This document shows positions 43,789 to 53,894 of a stretch of 64,000 bases of DNA, piece by piece; within the stretch, counting starts at the first letter, position 1; every line of letters starts with the position of its first letter. Made by a program: the position numbers and the translations under genes. The notes under the pieces were generated by a model, which worked only from the letters and a program-made list of their open reading frames with translations, ran no database searches and had not been told where the DNA came from. The stretch comes from Nitrospira sp. CR1.2. Lineage in GTDB: Bacteria > Nitrospirota > Nitrospiria > Nitrospirales > Nitrospiraceae. The DNA lies in contig WIAG01000006.1 of assembly GCA_014055495.1 (NCBI GenBank), positions 1-64,000 of the forward strand. Reading direction: 5' to 3'.

Positions 43789-44846
43789 TAATGCGATTGG
43801 CCCCAGGATCCTGGCTGTGACGGATTGGACTGAGGAGCCTTGGAGTCCTGTCGCTGGCTTTTGGATGGTTCACTTCTTCGCGAGGGAGGAAGGTGTGTCG
43901 GAGTGGCGGCATGGCGATCGTAGGCCTTGATGATTTCTTGCACGAGGCGATGTCGAACGACATCTCGCTCATCGAAATACACAAATTCAATTCCCGCAAT
44001 GCCCTGAAGAATACCCCGTACTTCGATGAGCCCAGAGACGCGATCCGAGGGCAAATCGATCTGCGTGATATCACCCGTGACGACGGCTTTCGAGTGAAAA
44101 CCCAGGCGTGTGAGGAACATCTTCATCTGTTCGGCGGTGGCGTTCTGGGCCTCGTCCAAAATCACAAACGAGTCGTTGAGCGTACGTCCGCGCATGAACG
44201 CAAGCGGAGCGATTTCTATATCTCCCCGATCGATCAACCGGTTGGCCCGCTCCATATCCATCATATCGAACAGTGCGTCATAAAGAGGGCGAAGGTATGG
44301 ATTGACCTTGGCGTACATGTCACCCGGCAGATACCCCAACTTTTCCCCGGCTTCCACCGCCGGGCGGGCAAGAATAATGCGACTGACGTCCTTTTTCATC
44401 AGTGCACTCACCGCCATCGCCATCGCCAAGTACGTCTTGCCGGTTCCGGCCGGACCGATTCCGATCACGATGTCGTGTTTTTCGATGGCCTCGAGGTAGT
44501 GCTTCTGCGTGGGTGTCTTCGGAACGATGAAGCGTTTTCTAGTAACGATAGGAGAGGCGCTGAAGAGCAGCTCTTTGAGCGAGGCATCCTGGTTGTGGCG
44601 GAGCACGGTCAGGGCATGGCTAATATCATCTGATCTGAGCTCATAGCCTTCATTGGTGAGTGCGGCGAGTTCGTTGAGGACTCGTTCGGCCTGTTTCACA
44701 GTCTCAGGCGTCCCTTCGACCGTGACCTCTTCGCCCCGCGCCGAACATCGCACGCCGAATTCCTCCTCAATCAACTTGAGGTGGCGATCGTGGTGTCCAA
44801 AGAGGACCGCGGTGTTCGTCCCTTCCCGTAGTTTGATCTTCCGCAC
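43788..44846 (-). CDS. phoH: PhoH-like ATPase
   Basis: 352 residues. An N-terminal KH-like segment (residues 15-60) is followed by the PhoH ATPase: IVIGIGPAGTGKTYLAMAMA (Walker A), GYLPGDMYAKVNPYLRPLYD and ILDEAQNATAEQMKMFLTRLG. It is an RNA-linked ATPase of uncertain exact role that is usually next to ybeY, as here. GTG start. The C-terminal 40 residues are Ser/Pro-rich and not conserved. Confidence 0.94.
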   Translation of the reverse strand: MRKIKLREGTNTAVLFGHHDRHLKLIEEEFGVRCSARGEEVTVEGTPETVKQAERVLNELAALTNEGYELRSDDISHALTVLRHNQDASLKELLFSASPIVTRKRFIVPKTPTQKHYLEAIEKHDIVIGIGPAGTGKTYLAMAMAVSALMKKDVSRIILARPAVEAGEKLGYLPGDMYAKVNPYLRPLYDALFDMMDMERANRLIDRGDIEIAPLAFMRGRTLNDSFVILDEAQNATAEQMKMFLTRLGFHSKAVVTGDITQIDLPSDRVSGLIEVRGILQGIAGIEFVYFDERDVVRHRLVQEIIKAYDRHAATPTHLPPSRRSEPSKSQRQDSKAPQSNPSQPGSWGQSH

Positions 44847-44965
44847 GCCGGTGTCGAGAACTCCTTTCGCCTGATCGTTACGAGCATTCTAACAAACAGC
44901 GAAAGTCCGGGACAAGATCGGGACAAGCATGTGAGCACGGGAGGATATCTACCTCCCGCAGACCG

Positions 44966-45964
44966 CTACCCCTGAGGCAACACTTGCGCCGACGACTGGG
45001 CCGCCGAGGGGATAGACAGCTCGAATTCTTGCCACGCCGCCCCCCCCTGCCCGTCGTCTGCCATAACCTTCACACGGTGGGTGCCGGTCACACCGGATAG
45101 AAGTTTCCATGTCACCTGTCCGGTTGCCGTATCGATCGTCATTCCAGGGGGCCCTGTCTCCAACGCATACGTGACGCTATCTCCGTCCACATCCTTTGCT
45201 TGCACGAGATACTCATACATCTCTCGATTCGTCAATGGGGCAGGATCCGATACAATCAGCGGCGGCGTGTTCCCCAAGGCGCTGGGCGCTGAACGAGCCG
45301 GAGCGGCAGCCGCATCTTGATCCCGCGCAATCACCTCGACCACGATGACATCCTTCCTGCCGAATCCCGTCGTGTCGAGGACGCTTTCCTCGCCTTCTTG
45401 GATCTGCTTGTCATTTCTCCACCAGCGATACATGTACCGGATCTCATCGCGATCAGGGTCGACAGCGTCTACCTTGGCGTGCACCCGATTTCCATTTCCC
45501 GGAGACTCCGCCTCCACCACCACATGGGCGATTAGCGGAGGAGTATTCACGACAGTCACCGGCTCCGTACGATAGAGTGCGCTTTCCGACTGACCATCTG
45601 TGGCAATCACCTCAAGCGCAACTCGATCTCCCCGTTTGACGTGGCTTGGAGCCAATTCCATGGCGGTCGCACCCAGTACTGGCACCTCATTGACGATCCA
45701 TTGAAATCTTGTCGTCGGTTCCGTCCCGTCCGGATCATCTGCTACGACATGCGCCGTAATAGGTGCCGCAAGCACAAGAGGATTCGGCACAATCGTCACG
45801 AGACGAATCACGGGAGGATGATTACTCTTCACCCCACCCCCGACCGCCGGTCCGTCCTGGGGAGAGGAAGAACAGCCCCAGCACGCAACAACCATCAAGG
45901 CCGTCAGCGGCAGTCGTGAGAGTGAGATACAATTTCTCCAGACAGTCTTCACTGGTTCGTCCAT
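44966..45964 (-). CDS. Ig/cadherin-like repeat lipoprotein linked to PilY1
   Basis: 332 residues. A lipoprotein signal ends in VACWGC, so the protein should be lipid-anchored. The mature part contains about three beta-sandwich repeats marked by VNTPPLIAHV, NTPPLIVSDPAPL and the Cadherin/He_PIG-like DSVTYALETGPPGMTIDTAT. Its ATG overlaps the 3' end of the PilY1 gene by 16 bases, implying coupled translation. It may help fold, anchor or present PilY1 at the outer membrane; this is inferred from coupling only. Confidence 0.8.
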   Translation of the reverse strand: MDEPVKTVWRNCISLSRLPLTALMVVACWGCSSSPQDGPAVGGGVKSNHPPVIRLVTIVPNPLVLAAPITAHVVADDPDGTEPTTRFQWIVNEVPVLGATAMELAPSHVKRGDRVALEVIATDGQSESALYRTEPVTVVNTPPLIAHVVVEAESPGNGNRVHAKVDAVDPDRDEIRYMYRWWRNDKQIQEGEESVLDTTGFGRKDVIVVEVIARDQDAAAAPARSAPSALGNTPPLIVSDPAPLTNREMYEYLVQAKDVDGDSVTYALETGPPGMTIDTATGQVTWKLLSGVTGTHRVKVMADDGQGGAAWQEFELSIPSAAQSSAQVLPQG

Positions 45965-48900
45965 GAGAAAAATCTGCTCCGCGGGTCAATCGCGACAGGA
46001 ACGCTGATATTTGACCCCAGGGTCCCACCCCCTGTCGTACAGGTCGCACAATCTCCAAAGTTCCCCTGGCTCATGTTGATCAGGAGCCCGAACGGACTTC
46101 CACCGTCCCGGCCGGACCCCATATGTACCACCACGCCGAAGGCCAATCCTTCACCAAGGGAGCCGAACTTGTTAACCATCTGGTTCGCACCGGCTCCGGT
46201 CGTCCCCAGAATGGGCTCCTGATACGCACTGCCCGTTTTATAGAACAGCGCCCACAGCCGGCTGGTCCCGGAGGAGACGCAGATGTCGTTGGTCGGGATA
46301 AACGTGGGGAAAAACACCACCCCTCCGAACACCGTCGGACTACTCACCGCCCGCTCTCCGATGCCGTAGGCAGCTGGAATCGTCGGCGGATTGGCAGGCT
46401 CCACCAGCTTGGTCACCCACCCATCCTTGCTTTGCACAAGACCGATCAAGCCCGCGAAGGTGGTCGCACCGGTCACACCGGATACCTGATTGGTGCCGCT
46501 TGCCAACCCACAATCGCCGACACCAACCACACACACCGTAGCATTCGACACATCCACAAGATCATTATCCATGCAGCTCAGCGCGCCAGCTGACTGATTG
46601 CATCCAGTGTTGAGCACAGAATCTTTCATCCCTACAAAATACTGAGTAGAGAGATCTGTCTTGTCGGACTTGCTGTAATAACGTCCGCTACCCACGAACA
46701 CCCACACATTCGCGGCATCATCCACTGTGACGGAGGGTGCACTCGCAACAGGCCCCATCTCCGCTCCAGAGGCAAACGTATCCAACATTTCCGTCGGCAC
46801 GCGTGCGGAGCCGGATGCAATGCCCCATTGGGCAGGATTCGTGACAGTGCCGAACTTCGACGTGGCTCCCCCGGCCCCCATCGTCAATCGATAAATCTTT
46901 CCTCTCCATGGAAGCGCGCCATCATGAATGACACGACCGAAATAGACGACGTCGTGGCGATAGTCGAGATCGCGATCCAACGCCGTGATGTCGCCGATAT
47001 AGGAATTCCACGACCCCACTGAATACGATGTCACCAGAGCATTACTGCTCCCTGGTCCCGTTGCCAGATCTATCGCAAACACTTTCGCGCTCTGCGTCAC
47101 GCTGGCGTCGTACCCGGTCGGACCAGACCCCACGACCATGTACCATTTCGCATTAGTATTGCTGGCTTTCGCATCGGCGGCTGGATTTACCCGAACCACG
47201 GCAGGCACGCTGGTCGTCAACCCCAAACTCGGGCTACTGAACGACCAAAGCAACTTGGGCGCATCGGGATTGGTGATATCCATCGCGAAGTACGAGCTAT
47301 AGAAGGTGTAGTCCGTGCCGCTGATATTGACCGTCATCGGAGGCGCACCGGTTCCCGCGGTACACGCGCCACAACTTCCCCCCATCCTAAATCCGCCGAT
47401 CAGAATTGTGCCCCAGCCGTTGGGATGGTCGGTATCCGCGGTAAAGATGCGCACATCGGCCACCTTGAGAGGCAAGTCCACATAGTAGACATGTTGATAG
47501 TCGGCCCGGCTGAGGAATTCGAGCTGCGGGAGGAGCTCATAGGGCACAAACCCCCATAACTCGTCACCAAGCGCCGGTCCACTGGAGTTATCTGCGGGGG
47601 CTGTCGTAAACCAGCCGTGTTCGATGGTATTGGCAGGCGCAGACGCACTCGCGTCATCCCCGGGATGGTAGTACCCGGCGTTGAAGGCGTGCAGCATCCC
47701 GTCGTTGCCGCCGACGTAGGCCACCTGTCGGCGGTTGTACCACTTCTGAAGAAACGCGGAATAACTCTGATCCCCGTAGATCGCGTCGTGCCGGTCTCGA
47801 GGCCCCGCGACCACCGTCGGTGTCGAGTGGATCACATCTCCAAGCTTCCACACTTTCAAGGTTCCGCTTCCGGCAGGCACCTGCAGACGGCGATCTCTGG
47901 TCGACGCCTGCTCGGCGCAGGTGGCCACATCGCAGCCACGCACGAAGTTGATAATCTTCGTCCCTTCCGTGCTCGATGCGGCACGAAGGTAGGGGCGAAG
48001 CGTCGGCTCATTCGCCGTCGAGAATGCGATCTGCTCCCCGGAGTCGACCACGCCGTCATGATCGGAATCGACCCATGTCAGGATGGTGCGGGTGGTGGAG
48101 TCTTTCAACGCCAGTTGCTTCCCGGCTTCCCAAATCGGCAAAATATCGCTCAATGCCTGCCCGCACGGATTGCAATCCGCCGTCGTCACCGCGCCATCGC
48201 TGTTCTGATCGTTCGGCAATCCATCGCCATCCGAATCTACATATTTGTCGACTTTCACCGAATTCGACGCGGAGTCAAAACGGGTCTTGATGATTTTGTC
48301 GACTTTGTAGTCGAGACGGCCGTCCTGATTTGTGTCCTCCCGGGTATTGCCGAACGTGTCAATGAACAGGGCCTGCGTATAGCCGGTCCATTTGACATCG
48401 CTCAGTGTCGAAGGTTCGATCGTGCTGGGGAAGAAATACGATTGATAGAGAGCGCCTTCACCGGTCGACGCCGTGGCCAACACCGAGACGGAGGAACCTG
48501 AGGCACTTCGTCGGAGAATACTCGCGATCGTGGCAAGCAGCTTATCCTGAAGGTCGTCGACGTTGGAGGACTCGAAATAGGCGTCAGGGATCCCGTCGGG
48601 CGTGGCCGCTCCCGTGAGATTGTTCTCCTTGTCCCATTCATTGGTCTGTGGGACACCGTCATTGTTGGAATCCTCAAACCCTCCCAACCGAGCGGCTTGA
48701 GCCAAGATCCCGCGACCATTGATGTTGCCGAATGCAAAGAAGGAGTACACCGTCAAACTCTGCGTGCCGGCGATGCAATGCCCGGTCACCGATAAGCCAG
48801 CAATCGTACCGTCACTCGTACCGCTGCAAGGGCGCAGATCGGTTGTGTGGGCCCAATAGGCGACATCGTCTAAGTAGTGGCTGCCGCTGTCGGCATAACT

Positions 48901-50352
48901 CGTCTTATGCTCGGCCAACAGATCACTGAAGGGAGTGGCGGCGTGTGTATTGCAAGTGGTATCGATGGTACGCGGCGGCGCGGCGCCATCGCTCCCGGTG
49001 CAATGCTGCCCATGATGGGCATGCGCATAGTCCTGCAAGGCCGTCGGGATATTCTGATCTTGCGTCGGTTCACCGTCGGTAAATACGATCACAAACGTCC
49101 GACAGCAAGCCACGACCTGAGAAGTCGAAGACCAAGGCGGAGTATGGTTTTGCCCGAAGAAATACGGGTCGCGGCCACAGGCACTGGTGATATAGCCGGC
49201 AGGGCACGTTTCAGACCCAACCAAAGCCGTGATTTCACTCGTGCCGATTGACCCGGCACCGCTCGTGGCAAAATTCACACCGTTGGAAACGCCACCCGAA
49301 AACGCGATCGGATACACATAGCCCGTCGTGAACGTGGATTGGATCTGCGCGACATAGCGCGCGGTTTCATACAGAGCTTCACTGAGCGGGGTCCACGTGG
49401 AAGGGTAGGACTCCTGCACGGCATCGACCATAGCCGCTGTGTTCGTCGTAAACGTCTCGACGTCGCCGTCGGCCCAATCGATCGATTGGCGAGACCCGGC
49501 ACCAACCAGCATGCGCGCACCTTCACTGCTCGACTTAAACTCAACCAGCCCGAACCGCGCTTTGCTGCCGATCTGTTGAATGACCCCGGTCGGTTCCGTC
49601 GTGTATCCAACCTTCAGGTGATACTTTCGAACACTGTAGGAGTCCCCGCAGTTGCTATTGAAGCTTGTATCGTTCTCGACGCAAAAGTATGCATCAGATA
49701 CATGGATGGAAATCGTCGCGGGACTACTGGTTCGGTCGGCCAACGGAATACGGCCGACATACGTATTGGCCCCGGTACCGCCGCCATAGTTGACGTCGGC
49801 GCGTTCGGTACTCACTCCGCTGGCCTGCGCACGAACGGTCTTGAGGGCGGGCGTGCCGCTGGTCGGACAGGTTCCGTCGGTAGCTCTCGCGCTGGCACAA
49901 TCTCCCCCGATCATCGCTCGCTTCACCGCATCGAACCGGCGCAAGGTGGCCCAGTTGAGAAAATTGCCGTCCCATTCCGTATCCGGACAGGCCGTCGACA
50001 ATGCCGCCTTGCCAGTCCCACTCTCAAACCGAGTATCGGTCGTGTTGTAGGTGTAACAGCGTGACGAATCGAAGTATCCGGAATATCGCGTGGTATCGGT
50101 CCAGGTGGTGGTCGTGGACGTGCTTCCGTCCGCCAACGTTCCGCATGACGAAGACTCGCAGGCGCGGTTGCTCATACTGCCCGAGTTGTCCATTACCACG
50201 ATGATATTAGGTGTCGTCGCGCTTGAGACAAATGGCGGCACCGCGGTGTAATCCGCATTGGAGACGACCGCTGCCGCATCGCCGGGCCCACACAGACCGG
50301 AACCGACACTACCGGCAAGTATCATCAGCAAGACAAGAGTTCGACGATTCAT
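45949..50352 (-). CDS. pilY1: type IV pilus tip adhesin/assembly protein PilY1
   Basis: 1467 residues with a signal peptide (about 1-28). The N-terminal von Willebrand A-like domain has a MIDAS motif, D55-x-S57-x-S59. The central region has acidic calcium-loop motifs: DSNNDGVPQTNEWD (about 558), DTNQDGRLD (about 670), DSDGDGLPNDQNSDG (about 705) and DSDHDGVVDSGEQ (about 760). The C-terminal third is the conserved PilY1 beta-propeller (VAYVGGNDGMLHAFNAGYY). PilY1 primes pilus assembly and acts as a tip adhesin. A GAGGAGG site precedes the ATG. Minor pilin genes lie directly upstream, a classic arrangement. Many Cys residues suggest disulfides. Confidence 0.93.
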   Translation of the reverse strand: MNRRTLVLLMILAGSVGSGLCGPGDAAAVVSNADYTAVPPFVSSATTPNIIVVMDNSGSMSNRACESSSCGTLADGSTSTTTTWTDTTRYSGYFDSSRCYTYNTTDTRFESGTGKAALSTACPDTEWDGNFLNWATLRRFDAVKRAMIGGDCASARATDGTCPTSGTPALKTVRAQASGVSTERADVNYGGGTGANTYVGRIPLADRTSSPATISIHVSDAYFCVENDTSFNSNCGDSYSVRKYHLKVGYTTEPTGVIQQIGSKARFGLVEFKSSSEGARMLVGAGSRQSIDWADGDVETFTTNTAAMVDAVQESYPSTWTPLSEALYETARYVAQIQSTFTTGYVYPIAFSGGVSNGVNFATSGAGSIGTSEITALVGSETCPAGYITSACGRDPYFFGQNHTPPWSSTSQVVACCRTFVIVFTDGEPTQDQNIPTALQDYAHAHHGQHCTGSDGAAPPRTIDTTCNTHAATPFSDLLAEHKTSYADSGSHYLDDVAYWAHTTDLRPCSGTSDGTIAGLSVTGHCIAGTQSLTVYSFFAFGNINGRGILAQAARLGGFEDSNNDGVPQTNEWDKENNLTGAATPDGIPDAYFESSNVDDLQDKLLATIASILRRSASGSSVSVLATASTGEGALYQSYFFPSTIEPSTLSDVKWTGYTQALFIDTFGNTREDTNQDGRLDYKVDKIIKTRFDSASNSVKVDKYVDSDGDGLPNDQNSDGAVTTADCNPCGQALSDILPIWEAGKQLALKDSTTRTILTWVDSDHDGVVDSGEQIAFSTANEPTLRPYLRAASSTEGTKIINFVRGCDVATCAEQASTRDRRLQVPAGSGTLKVWKLGDVIHSTPTVVAGPRDRHDAIYGDQSYSAFLQKWYNRRQVAYVGGNDGMLHAFNAGYYHPGDDASASAPANTIEHGWFTTAPADNSSGPALGDELWGFVPYELLPQLEFLSRADYQHVYYVDLPLKVADVRIFTADTDHPNGWGTILIGGFRMGGSCGACTAGTGAPPMTVNISGTDYTFYSSYFAMDITNPDAPKLLWSFSSPSLGLTTSVPAVVRVNPAADAKASNTNAKWYMVVGSGPTGYDASVTQSAKVFAIDLATGPGSSNALVTSYSVGSWNSYIGDITALDRDLDYRHDVVYFGRVIHDGALPWRGKIYRLTMGAGGATSKFGTVTNPAQWGIASGSARVPTEMLDTFASGAEMGPVASAPSVTVDDAANVWVFVGSGRYYSKSDKTDLSTQYFVGMKDSVLNTGCNQSAGALSCMDNDLVDVSNATVCVVGVGDCGLASGTNQVSGVTGATTFAGLIGLVQSKDGWVTKLVEPANPPTIPAAYGIGERAVSSPTVFGGVVFFPTFIPTNDICVSSGTSRLWALFYKTGSAYQEPILGTTGAGANQMVNKFGSLGEGLAFGVVVHMGSGRDGGSPFGLLINMSQGNFGDCATCTTGGGTLGSNISVPVAIDPRSRFFSWTNQ

Positions 50353-50429
50353 GCGTTGTTCCTCCTCATCTCAAACAGGACAACAGCCGTGGCGTTTCGG
50401 CTACGAGTTGAGACAAGACCTTTCATGCG

Positions 50430-50750
50430 CTATTGCGGCAACGTGACCACCATCTTATCGATGTGGCCTTCTTTCAGATGAAACTTCACGAGCGAGGTGG
50501 GAAGAATTCGCTCCACTTCGAGGGGCTCCATCTCGTGAGTCACGACCACCACCGCGCTCTTCAAGACATACGTTCGGCCGTCAATCCGAACCGTCGATCC
50601 CTGAACCTCATCAATCACACCGGATTGAAACCCGACGGTCGAAAACAACATCGGCTCCCGGCTTTGCTCGGTATCGGCATAGGCAGAATGTGATCCCATC
50701 GGCACCAATGTCAGGATCCCGAGTACGACCAGGAACATCGTGTGCGCCAT
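50430..50750 (-). CDS. small exported protein in the pilus operon
   Basis: About 106 residues with a signal peptide (MAHTMFLVVLGILTLVPMG ... AYAD). The mature part is a beta-rich small domain, for example GVIDEVQGSTVRIDGRTYVL and VKFHLKEGHIDKMVVTLP, which looks like a compact OB/SH3-like barrel. No named family recognised. It lies between the PilX- and PilY1-type genes, so a pilus-linked role is likely. ATG 50750 has GGGAGAGAG upstream; the frame extends to 50804 inside the PilX gene. Confidence 0.7.
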   Translation of the reverse strand: MAHTMFLVVLGILTLVPMGSHSAYADTEQSREPMLFSTVGFQSGVIDEVQGSTVRIDGRTYVLKSAVVVVTHEMEPLEVERILPTSLVKFHLKEGHIDKMVVTLPQ

Positions 50751-50764
50751 GACTCTCTCCCTTC

Positions 50765-51415
50765 TCAGCCGATTTTTTTCACACAGGTGTCGCCAAGCAA
50801 ACATCCGTACACCGACGTCACCGTGCTACTCGAGCCGGTCGCCGCATTCGTCGCCGTGCAGGTGATGCGGTAGACAAATTCCGTCGAGATCACTCCACTC
50901 CCTTGTCCGTCTTTGGACCGGGCATACAGACGGTCAATGTCGCCGTTGACCATAAATCCAGGTACATTCGTCATGACAAAATTGGGCTCCGTCTCGGCAG
51001 AGTCGGCATAGTTTTCGGCCAGCGTCCCCGTCGGCGCGGGTGAAGGAAGAGGCGAGGTCCCGTAGATCTCTTGCGAGAGAATCGTGGCATTAGCCGCAGG
51101 AACGGGGCCTGTCGGCGCAATGAATGCTGCCGGAAGGACGCCAGGAGGTGACAACGTTTGCTGAATGATATTCACCCCAAGGCCTTCACACGAATCCGCT
51201 GCCGCCACCACAGCCTCGGTCGTGCGAAAAAACCCTGCCATCCGGTTTTCCATGCTGGTCACCGTGATCGAGGCGATGCCGAGTATCGACAGAATCAACA
51301 ACATCAACATGACGGTCAGCAACGCGATGCCTTGCTCCCCCGTCATGGCGGTGTTGGTCAACATCCGTTGCCCGGCAGCTGTGGCCGGTCGAACATTCAT
51401 GGCCGTATCTCTCAT
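50765..51415 (-). CDS. PilX-type minor pilin
   Basis: 216 residues. The prepilin-like N-terminus has GEQGIALLTVMLMLLILSILGIASITVTSMENRMA: a Gly before the hydrophobic helix and the PilX_N signature SxENRMAG. After processing by PilD it would join the minor-pilin complex at the pilus tip. It starts inside the stop of the PilW gene (TAATG). The C-terminal half has paired cysteines. The lack of Phe at +1 is normal for PilX. Confidence 0.87.
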   Translation of the reverse strand: MRDTAMNVRPATAAGQRMLTNTAMTGEQGIALLTVMLMLLILSILGIASITVTSMENRMAGFFRTTEAVVAAADSCEGLGVNIIQQTLSPPGVLPAAFIAPTGPVPAANATILSQEIYGTSPLPSPAPTGTLAENYADSAETEPNFVMTNVPGFMVNGDIDRLYARSKDGQGSGVISTEFVYRITCTATNAATGSSSTVTSVYGCLLGDTCVKKIG

Positions 51416-52518
51416 TACAGATTCCTCGGCTGGATCGTGCGGATCACCACCCGCCTTCGTTGCTGTTGATACGTCTGTGCGTCATAACCGGCATCCGCCG
51501 ATGGATTGTGATCACCGACGATCACCGGGCCGGTCGTGTTGACGGCTTTGGTTCCCTTCTCATCTAAGCCGTCGTCTGTTTTCGTCGGCCTCACCACCAG
51601 GCTCACCTGAGCCATTCTGATCTTGTCCGGCGTCCTGGGCGTGATCGCCCACGAGCCATTGGAAACAAAGTCCCCTTGCGAGAAGGTTGGGAAACCGCCT
51701 GAAGAAGACCCGTCCTGATCATCGATCACGCCGTCAGGATAGAGCGGATTGGGCGCGGCTTGGTTACACCCGTCACAAGCATAGGTGATCTGCATATCCT
51801 CCACGCCATCGACGAGCGGCACATTGTCTCGAACCAGACAGGGTGCATCACTCCCGCAAATGGCCGGCGTATTGGTGATGATTTGGTATCGCACACATTG
51901 CATCAAGTACACCGGAGTGCCGATAGGGAATTGCCCACTCACGTAATTCCCCGTGCCGAATCCGATGGTCGTCGCGCCGATGGTCTTGACGGTTTTTGAG
52001 AGTGCGCCTCCGATCGAAACGGTCGAATTGACCACCATACCCTGAGCGACCATCGCTGTAATGGCAGTTCCTGACAGGGTTATCGAATCTTCCAGTGCCA
52101 CCGCGTTGGCTGTGCCACCTGCCGCGGCCGTGAGGGTCCATCCAGTGGTATTCATGACCGGTAGAACCATCGAGATGCCATCAGGCCCGGTATCCGCAGC
52201 ATTTGGGGATTGATCCTGCGGGAGGAGTCCCACGGGTTTGGTCACCGCTCCGATCGTTGCGTTACAGGAGCCGACCGCCGTACTCGATGGATCGGTGGCG
52301 TTGTAGTTGTATCCCGCAAGTTTGATATCTCGACTGAGGAGATCGATGGCCAACCGGACGTTCTGCTGCGTGTCCGCCACCTGACTGTTTACAACATTGG
52401 CGCGATTCGACGTCACGACCGTGGTCATCACCGCCGCCACGATCACCACAGTGATCAACACCGCGGCCATCAGTTCCACAAGCGTAAAGCCCTGTTGATT
52501 TCCTGTCACTCGACGCAT
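51415..52518 (-). CDS. PilW-type minor pilin
   Basis: About 367 residues. Prepilin leader NQQG before FTLVELMAAVLITVVIVAAV, then a PilW-like body with QNVRLAIDLLSRDIKLAGYN. Cysteine pairs (YACDGCNQAAP) are near residue 250. It forms part of the tip initiation complex with PilV and PilX. Start ATG 52518 has GGTGGAG upstream; 52536 is a longer option. It lies 20-30 bases after the PilV gene. Confidence 0.88.
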   Translation of the reverse strand: MRRVTGNQQGFTLVELMAAVLITVVIVAAVMTTVVTSNRANVVNSQVADTQQNVRLAIDLLSRDIKLAGYNYNATDPSSTAVGSCNATIGAVTKPVGLLPQDQSPNAADTGPDGISMVLPVMNTTGWTLTAAAGGTANAVALEDSITLSGTAITAMVAQGMVVNSTVSIGGALSKTVKTIGATTIGFGTGNYVSGQFPIGTPVYLMQCVRYQIITNTPAICGSDAPCLVRDNVPLVDGVEDMQITYACDGCNQAAPNPLYPDGVIDDQDGSSSGGFPTFSQGDFVSNGSWAITPRTPDKIRMAQVSLVVRPTKTDDGLDEKGTKAVNTTGPVIVGDHNPSADAGYDAQTYQQQRRRVVIRTIQPRNL

Positions 52519-52538
52519 GGTCGTGCTCCACCCCATAT

Positions 52539-53060
52539 CTATTCAGGCGCGATAATCGTGGTGAATATGGCAGTCTTGTTGCGCGACGTACTCACATCCG
52601 TCCTTCTGGTCTGCCAGTTCAGGGTGACGGTGACCAGGAAACGATTCATCGTCACGGGGTTCGTCGTGGGATCAGGATCGAGGCGAGTGGCTGTCACAAT
52701 GCCGACCGCCGCCTGGAGACCGGAGTTGGTCACCAAAGTCGACCATTGCGTACAGTCGCCGGCAGCCATACGTTGCGCACTGACGCTCTGTGGACAGGCC
52801 GCATTTGTGGCAGTATTGTGGTAATCCAATACGCGTTGGCGGTTATTCTGAATGCGCTCCGTCATATCCGCCGCGAGGTTCGTCACGCGCGACATGTCGT
52901 TGGCATCCACATTTTTTCCCAACGCCATTCCCGACAACCCCGCCAATCCCAACAGGCCGACCGACAACACCCCTGCCGCGACCATCGCTTCCAACAGGGT
53001 AAAGCCTCCTTGCTGGCGCGCTGTGCGTGGAGATTGTGCGCTATCGATTCCTCTATGCAT
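52539..53060 (-). CDS. PilV-type minor pilin
   Basis: 173 residues. Prepilin leader RQQGG before FTLLEAMVAAGVLSVGLLGL, then DMTERIQNNR, a PilV-family marker. Processed by PilD and added to the pilus tip complex. It begins 10 bases after the FimT/GspH-type gene and is followed by PilW. Intact and of normal size. Confidence 0.9.
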   Translation of the reverse strand: MHRGIDSAQSPRTARQQGGFTLLEAMVAAGVLSVGLLGLAGLSGMALGKNVDANDMSRVTNLAADMTERIQNNRQRVLDYHNTATNAACPQSVSAQRMAAGDCTQWSTLVTNSGLQAAVGIVTATRLDPDPTTNPVTMNRFLVTVTLNWQTRRTDVSTSRNKTAIFTTIIAPE

Positions 53061-53070
53061 CGTTCAGCCT

Positions 53071-53592
53071 CTAGGGACAGGTCGCGCGGGCACACCAATT
53101 CACTTTGCCTGCCGGTGTGATAACCAGCGAATAGACTGTGCCCTGCTGGGACACCAAGGTCAGAAGTCCCGCCCCACTCAGCCCTTGCCTCGTGAATTGC
53201 ACCGTGGGGCCGCCGGTAAATCCGACGATCGCCTGGGGCAGGACGATGGGAGCGAGCGCCCCCCCGAAATCCACATTCACCCTCCCAGAGACCAGAGACA
53301 GCGTCACGGTGACGGCAAGGTTGCGGTTCATTGCCGCCATCCTGGCCAGAGTGAGACTTCCGGCAAGTTCGGTTGTGCCTTGCTTCAACTGATACCGAGC
53401 ATTCCATTGGAGATAGTTGGGAACGGCGACCATGGCCAAGATGCCTACGATCGCAACCGCGATCATCACCTCGATGAGGGTGAACCCCACCTGAGAACGG
53501 GCGGCAGTAATTCCTGACTGATGGCGGCGGCTACACATAGCGACAGGCAGATGAGCAAGTGCCATGCCGATAGCGCCATACGCGAGACTCAT
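53071..53592 (-). CDS. GspH/FimT-type minor pilin
   Basis: Up to 173 residues. The prepilin motif is SQVG before FTLIEVMIAVAIVGILAMVA with Glu at +5, then NARYQLKQGTTELAGSLTLARMAAMNRN typical of GspH/FimT/FimU. The start is uncertain: 53592, 53565 and 53538 all give unusually long leaders without a good ribosome-binding site. It heads the first minor-pilin operon (fimT-pilV-pilW-pilX-small protein-pilY1-lipoprotein). Confidence 0.85.
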   Translation of the reverse strand: MSLAYGAIGMALAHLPVAMCSRRHQSGITAARSQVGFTLIEVMIAVAIVGILAMVAVPNYLQWNARYQLKQGTTELAGSLTLARMAAMNRNLAVTVTLSLVSGRVNVDFGGALAPIVLPQAIVGFTGGPTVQFTRQGLSGAGLLTLVSQQGTVYSLVITPAGKVNWCARATCP

Positions 53593-53894
53593 CGCAACCC
53601 GTTGATATATCAGTCTTGTTCCTTGAACGAGGCGTACAATTCCGCGCGTTTCATAATCCTACAGATGACAATTTTTGTCGGGATGTTTTCGATCTTGTTC
53701 CCGGAAGGTGCACCGAATCATGGCTGAGGATCACACCTCGATGAGGCACCGATAGGTATGACACGGAGCTGGAGAAAGGGGATGTCTCGAAATGTTGGCC
53801 GCACGATTGCGCTTGGCCGGATGGTCTTAGACACGTATTGGAAAGGACTAGTCTGCGTCGGAAGACAGCATGTCAGTGTGCGAGAACAGCCCCC
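53593..53894. other. intergenic stretch between pilB and the first minor-pilin operon
   Basis: Both flanking genes are on the minus strand. A short palindrome GACAATTTTTGTC at about 53667-53679 lies 75 bases before the pilin operon and could be an operator. No sigma54 -24/-12 pair was recognised. No ORF or RNA gene is supported. Confidence 0.4.
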
